A stretch of DNA of 64,000 bases from Endocalyx cinctus (taxonomy: Eukaryota; Ascomycota; Sordariomycetes; Amphisphaeriales; Apiosporaceae). A program made the translations under genes and the position numbers. The stretch covers positions 2,445,770-2,509,769 of the forward strand of contig BCKC01000003.1 of assembly GCA_001600455.1 (NCBI GenBank). Direction: 5' to 3'. Positions 60,994 through 64,000 of this stretch are shown piece by piece. Within the stretch, counting starts at the first letter, position 1; the number at the start of each line of letters is the position of its first letter. The notes below the pieces were generated by a model. The model saw nothing but the letters and a program-made list of their open reading frames with translations, had not been told where the DNA came from and did not search any database.

Positions 60994-61803
60994 TTACTGG
61001 TTGATTACTGCCGGCTGGGGGATCTGCATTCCTGGGTTGGCTTGGTAGCCTTGCATGGCGGGCGCGGCCCTTTGCTGTCTTATCTTGACTTCGTTGTCTT
61101 GCTGGATGATGGCGCAGCAAGGACACCAGTAGGAGACGCAGCAGTCGCCGCAACCGCTGCCTTCAATGCCGTATCTTTCACGAATCTCTCCTCTCTTCAA
61201 TAAGCCATATCTAAAAAGACGAGTTGGTTAGTAATTGAATCGCTTCAATGATTAGGCAATCACGTCGATATCGTTAGGGAGGGGGGTTTGATTGAGTAGA
61301 ACTTACATCCAACCGCATCCGGTGAAGCAAGTAATAGCTCCATAAATCAGACAGTCCGAGTTCAGCAGATCCGCATTCTGCATGGACGGATCTCTAATTC
61401 GTTCGGAGGTTTGACCAACCACTTTTAAGAGAGAAAACATTAGTCAATTTCTACTTCCAGATTCTAAAGAGGAAGAACTCGACTTACAGATACACGGTAA
61501 GAAATAACCCAACAGACACGAGCTGCATGGCGAGCAGTCGCATAGAGATGCTTCCCATTTACCTCCCTTCTGACCGTAAGCCGAGGGGTGGAGCGGCTGC
61601 TCGACACCTCGAGGAACCTGTTGCTGCTGCTGCGGCTGTTGATACTGCATATCGGGGTATTGCTGTTGTGGTTGCGACTGTTCCTGGAATTGGTGGCTGG
61701 CTGACATGGGAACTTGAGCGTGAGGTTGCTCGCCGTAGGGAGAATACGGTGTATACTGAGGAGCCGGCGGGGAGGCGATCTTCTCTTGCGCGTGAGGGTC
61801 CAT
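60994..61803 (-). CDS. PLAC8-domain (Cys-rich) membrane-associated protein
   Basis: Three exons: 61803-61488, 61421-61307, 61210-60994, giving 215 residues. Residues 1-80 are Pro/Gln/Tyr-rich and disordered (PQQQYPDMQYQQPQQQQQ). The PLAC8 domain starts WEASLCDCSPCSSCLLGYFLPCI and continues through DCLIYGAITCFTGCGWIYG to CGDCCVSYWCPCCAIIQQDNEVK. These are the two Cys-rich hydrophobic segments of the family. PLAC8 proteins in plants (PCR/FW2.2) and fungi associate with the plasma membrane and are tied to cadmium resistance, calcium or size control. The tail is Gln/Pro-rich. Intron phases agree at both joins. Confidence 0.92.
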
Positions 61804-63394
61804 TTTTATAGTTAATTGATAAACGGCGAGAGCTTTTAAAGTTTTCTTTTTAGGAGCTTTTTGCCTTTTGTTTGATTTGTATATTCGTGTTTCAAAGTCT
61901 GAATTGACACCTCAATTAGTTGATGTGTAGGAGAAACAAGCTGGCTAACGGAAAAGTATGCGAAAAATAGGTATATATTTAAAAGTGAAAGAAAGAGGAA
62001 ACCGAATATAAAAAAGAGGTCTAGAAGATGAATAATAAAAAAAGGAAATAAATGCTGACAGCTTGTCGAGTCATAACAGCGAAAGGTGGAAATAAATAAA
62101 ACGGCACAGAAAAAAAAAAAAAAAAAAAACGGGTGGAGTCTAATGGTGATCCAGGCTCGAACTTACATCAGACGGACAATCACACCATCGAAGATCGTCA
62201 TTAATTAAGTATATAGGAAGAAAATAGGGATGCATCGCCAACGTGTGATTCATGGCTTGAAGCTTGTGTAATGTTAGTTTACCTACATATAGACATTTAA
62301 ACCTGGTACGAAGGATTGGTGAGGCTGAGCTTATATGGAGACCTTTTCTCATTTAAGTATCTAGGTACTTATGTATATCGATACATCCATGGGATAACCG
62401 TTACCTTACCCGAAGAAGGGGGGATATTGCATTGACATTTTTACTACTTTAGGTAACCTTTTAAGAAACAGACATAGCGTAACATTACAACGGTGTGACT
62501 GACCTTGTTCGTATGCGCCGATATGCTTAGGAAAAAGTATGCGGAGGTGCTTTTCGTAAAGTATACCGTAATATGACGAAGTAATTAAAGAGCTGAGATG
62601 ATATCGAACGCCACTATTCTATTACATGTGAATATGTTCATATTATTACGTTCTTTAATAGAAAAATTGTAAAGGTACAAAGTGAGACAGAGACAATTGG
62701 TCTTACTTAGGAAAAGGGGTAATATAGATGTATATACCTACGACCTAGGTTACTTTGTTTCTCATTATTCAAGACGAACAACACATATATACTTATGTCC
62801 ATACGTAGTGTATGATATGACCCCAGATTTCAAACATTTCCTACAATACTCCGTACTCTGTACTTAATTGTTTAATTACCTGTAAAAATAAACATAAAAA
62901 TAAGGCCCAGGTGCTGAAAGGCTCCGCCAAAGTGCCCCGTAAATTGTTCCCCAGCGGCGAGATTAGTGGATTGATCTGATGCAGTTGGTTCTAAATTTAG
63001 ACAGTTCTTCCATGCACCCATGCACCTTTGGCGGAACAGCTGTACTCTAAGCCCTGTCCACCAAGCGGCCGTGGTGATAATCTTTACTTAAACAACACGA
63101 CAATGAGAATGACAAGACTTGTTAGACCACATCGAATCCGATTTTCGCTTAATATTCCGCACTTTTTTCATCATTACATCATAACTGTGTACTTTTCTGT
63201 CATTGCCAAGTAAAAAGCGAAGGACGCCTTCATCCCTATCTCGTTGCAACTACTTTTCGTCGCCATTCATACATATACAATTTTATCCTCCAGAAATTCA
63301 TTCAGATCCAATTAACATAACACTACCTGATTACCCCCTTTTTTTTTCGCCGGAAAAAAAAAAGAAAAAAAAGAAAAAAGAGCATTGAGGCGCT
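61804..63394. other. intergenic region
   Basis: 1.6 kb between the PLAC8 gene and the next gene. Contains A20 at 62110-62129, GACCTAGGTTAC near 62742 and A/T runs at 63340-63380. No gene seen. Confidence 0.6.
62110..62129. repeat. A20 homopolymer
   Basis: 20 consecutive A upstream of the PLAC8 gene. Confidence 0.9.
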
Positions 63395-64000
63395 CTACGC
63401 TCGCATGGTAAAATAACTGCTAATATCATCCTCCGCGCCACACTTTCGGCACCGGTGTAACATCGGCTTCTCCCCAACTCCGGTAGTCGCGGTCGGCGGC
63501 GGTGCGCTAATTCCGGACGTAGGACCGTGAGTAGTAGCGGTAGCAGCAGGCAGCATGCTAGGATGTTCCGCCTGCTTGTGCGAGGTCACCGGAGGCTGGG
63601 ATAGCGCATCGTGTTGGTGCTGCTGGTGCTGATGTGGTAATTGCTCATGCTCATGCTGCTGGTGCTGATGCGGTGGTTGCTGATGCGATGGTTGTTGATG
63701 TTGGTGTAGTTGTTCGTACTGTTGATGCTCGTGTGGTTGTTGTTGATGCTGCTGGTGGTGATGAGGTTGTTCATGATGTTGATGGTGTTGTGGTTGCTGT
63801 TCGTGATGCTGGTGATGATGAGGCTGTTCGTGCTGCTGGTGCTGTAGATGTGGCTGTTCGTGCTGCAGATGCTGTTGATTTTGATGCAGTGCTTCGTGTT
63901 GATGAGGTGGTTGTTGATGAGGTGGTTGTTGATGAGGTGGTTGTTGATGAGGTGGTTGTTGATGAGGTGGTTGTTGATGAGGTGGTTGTTGATGAGGTGG
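63395..64000 (-). CDS. C-terminal part of a His/Gln/Pro-rich repeat protein (5'-partial)
   Basis: An open frame of 202 codons enters from the right edge of the window and ends at TAG 63397-63395. The first part is a perfect PPHQQ repeat, then degenerate His/Gln/Glu stretches (HQQHEQPHHHQHHEQQ and similar), then a Ser/Pro/Thr region (PPVTSHKQAEHPSM). The end has a single CxxC (HRCRKCGAEDDISSYF). The frame stays open through all the repeats, while the other minus-strand frames lack this regular repeat. It could be a transcription regulator or a metal-binding protein; no family recognised. The start and any upstream exons are outside the window. Confidence 0.7.
   Translation of the reverse strand, partial: PPHQQPPHQQPPHQQPPHQQPPHQQPPHQQPPHQHEALHQNQQHLQHEQPHLQHQQHEQPHHHQHHEQQPQHHQHHEQPHHHQQHQQQPHEHQQYEQLHQHQQPSHQQPPHQHQQHEHEQLPHQHQQHQHDALSQPPVTSHKQAEHPSMLPAATATTHGPTSGISAPPPTATTGVGEKPMLHRCRKCGAEDDISSYFTMRA
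63901..64000. repeat. 15-bp perfect tandem repeat
   Basis: Unit GATGAGGTGGTTGTT, six full copies plus ten bases, running off the window edge without a single mismatch. On the minus strand it encodes PPHQQ. Confidence 0.97.

Noticed and set aside
63901..64000. Regular 15-bp repeats as a possible CRISPR array or minisatellite origin
   Set aside because: No spacers between units, and the array is in frame within a long open frame; it is a coding repeat.

Overview
The window is nuclear DNA of a filamentous ascomycete (Pezizomycotina, probably Sordariomycetes; the class is a guess). The evidence is short GT-AG introns of about 60-200 bp in most genes, GC-rich exons set in AT-rich spacers, a fungal ENA-type sodium ATPase, an AA9 lytic polysaccharide monooxygenase, GPI-anchored Ser/Thr-rich wall proteins, and an AspRS-DUF2156 fusion of the ergosterol-aspartylating type. 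Nothing bacterial, viral or organellar was seen. A run of exactly 100 N (53154-53253) shows it is a draft assembly scaffold.

Layout. 0-2 kb: a small Cys-rich protein and an RG-rich PCI/CSN8-PSD8-eIF3k-like protein. 2.5-8.2 kb: a divergent pair, the AspRS-DUF2156 fusion (ErdS type, minus) and an alpha/beta hydrolase (ErdH candidate, plus), sharing a 1.5-kb promoter; together they would make and remove ergosteryl-3beta-O-L-aspartate. 9-10.2 kb: a multispan membrane protein of unknown function. 10.8-11.8 kb: an AA9 LPMO. 14-17.1 kb: a CSC1/OSCA-type mechanosensitive channel. 20.3-21.4 kb: a disordered acidic/basic, probably nuclear protein. 23.8-24.8 kb: an SDR-like protein without the YxxxK pair. 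26.2-29.7 kb: a Na+/K+ exporting P-type ATPase with several PacC-type hexamers upstream. 30.5-31.4 kb: dolichol-phosphate mannosyltransferase. 31.7-32.7 kb: a classical SDR. 35.8-39.2 kb: a large secreted subtilase. 39.5-41.7 kb: a fungal amidoligase-like protein. 43.7-44.7 kb: a GPI-anchored PEBP-like protein. 45.5-46.8 kb: a secreted alpha/beta hydrolase. 47.1-48.1 kb: another SDR. 52.1-54.9 kb: a Ser/Thr/Pro repeat wall protein containing the assembly gap. 56.1-57.7 kb: an alcohol-acetyltransferase-like enzyme. 58.4-59.1 kb: a ketoreductase-like SDR with Arg at the catalytic Lys position. 61-61.8 kb: a PLAC8 protein. 63.4 kb to the edge: the C-terminal part of a His/Gln-rich repeat protein.

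The genes do not form one operon-like system. The clearest functional unit is the erdS/erdH pair. A second theme is surface and secretion: LPMO, subtilase, PEBP, secreted hydrolase and repeat wall protein, with Dpm1 supplying mannosyl donor for GPI anchors and O-mannosylation. Large gene-poor, AT-rich spacers (17-20 kb, 32.7-35.8 kb, 48-52 kb) carry long homopolymers and dispersed palindromic CCTAGG-containing words. No tRNA, rRNA, CRISPR array or intact transposon was recognised. Exon boundaries were set by hand from GT-AG sites, phase and protein continuity, without transcript data.
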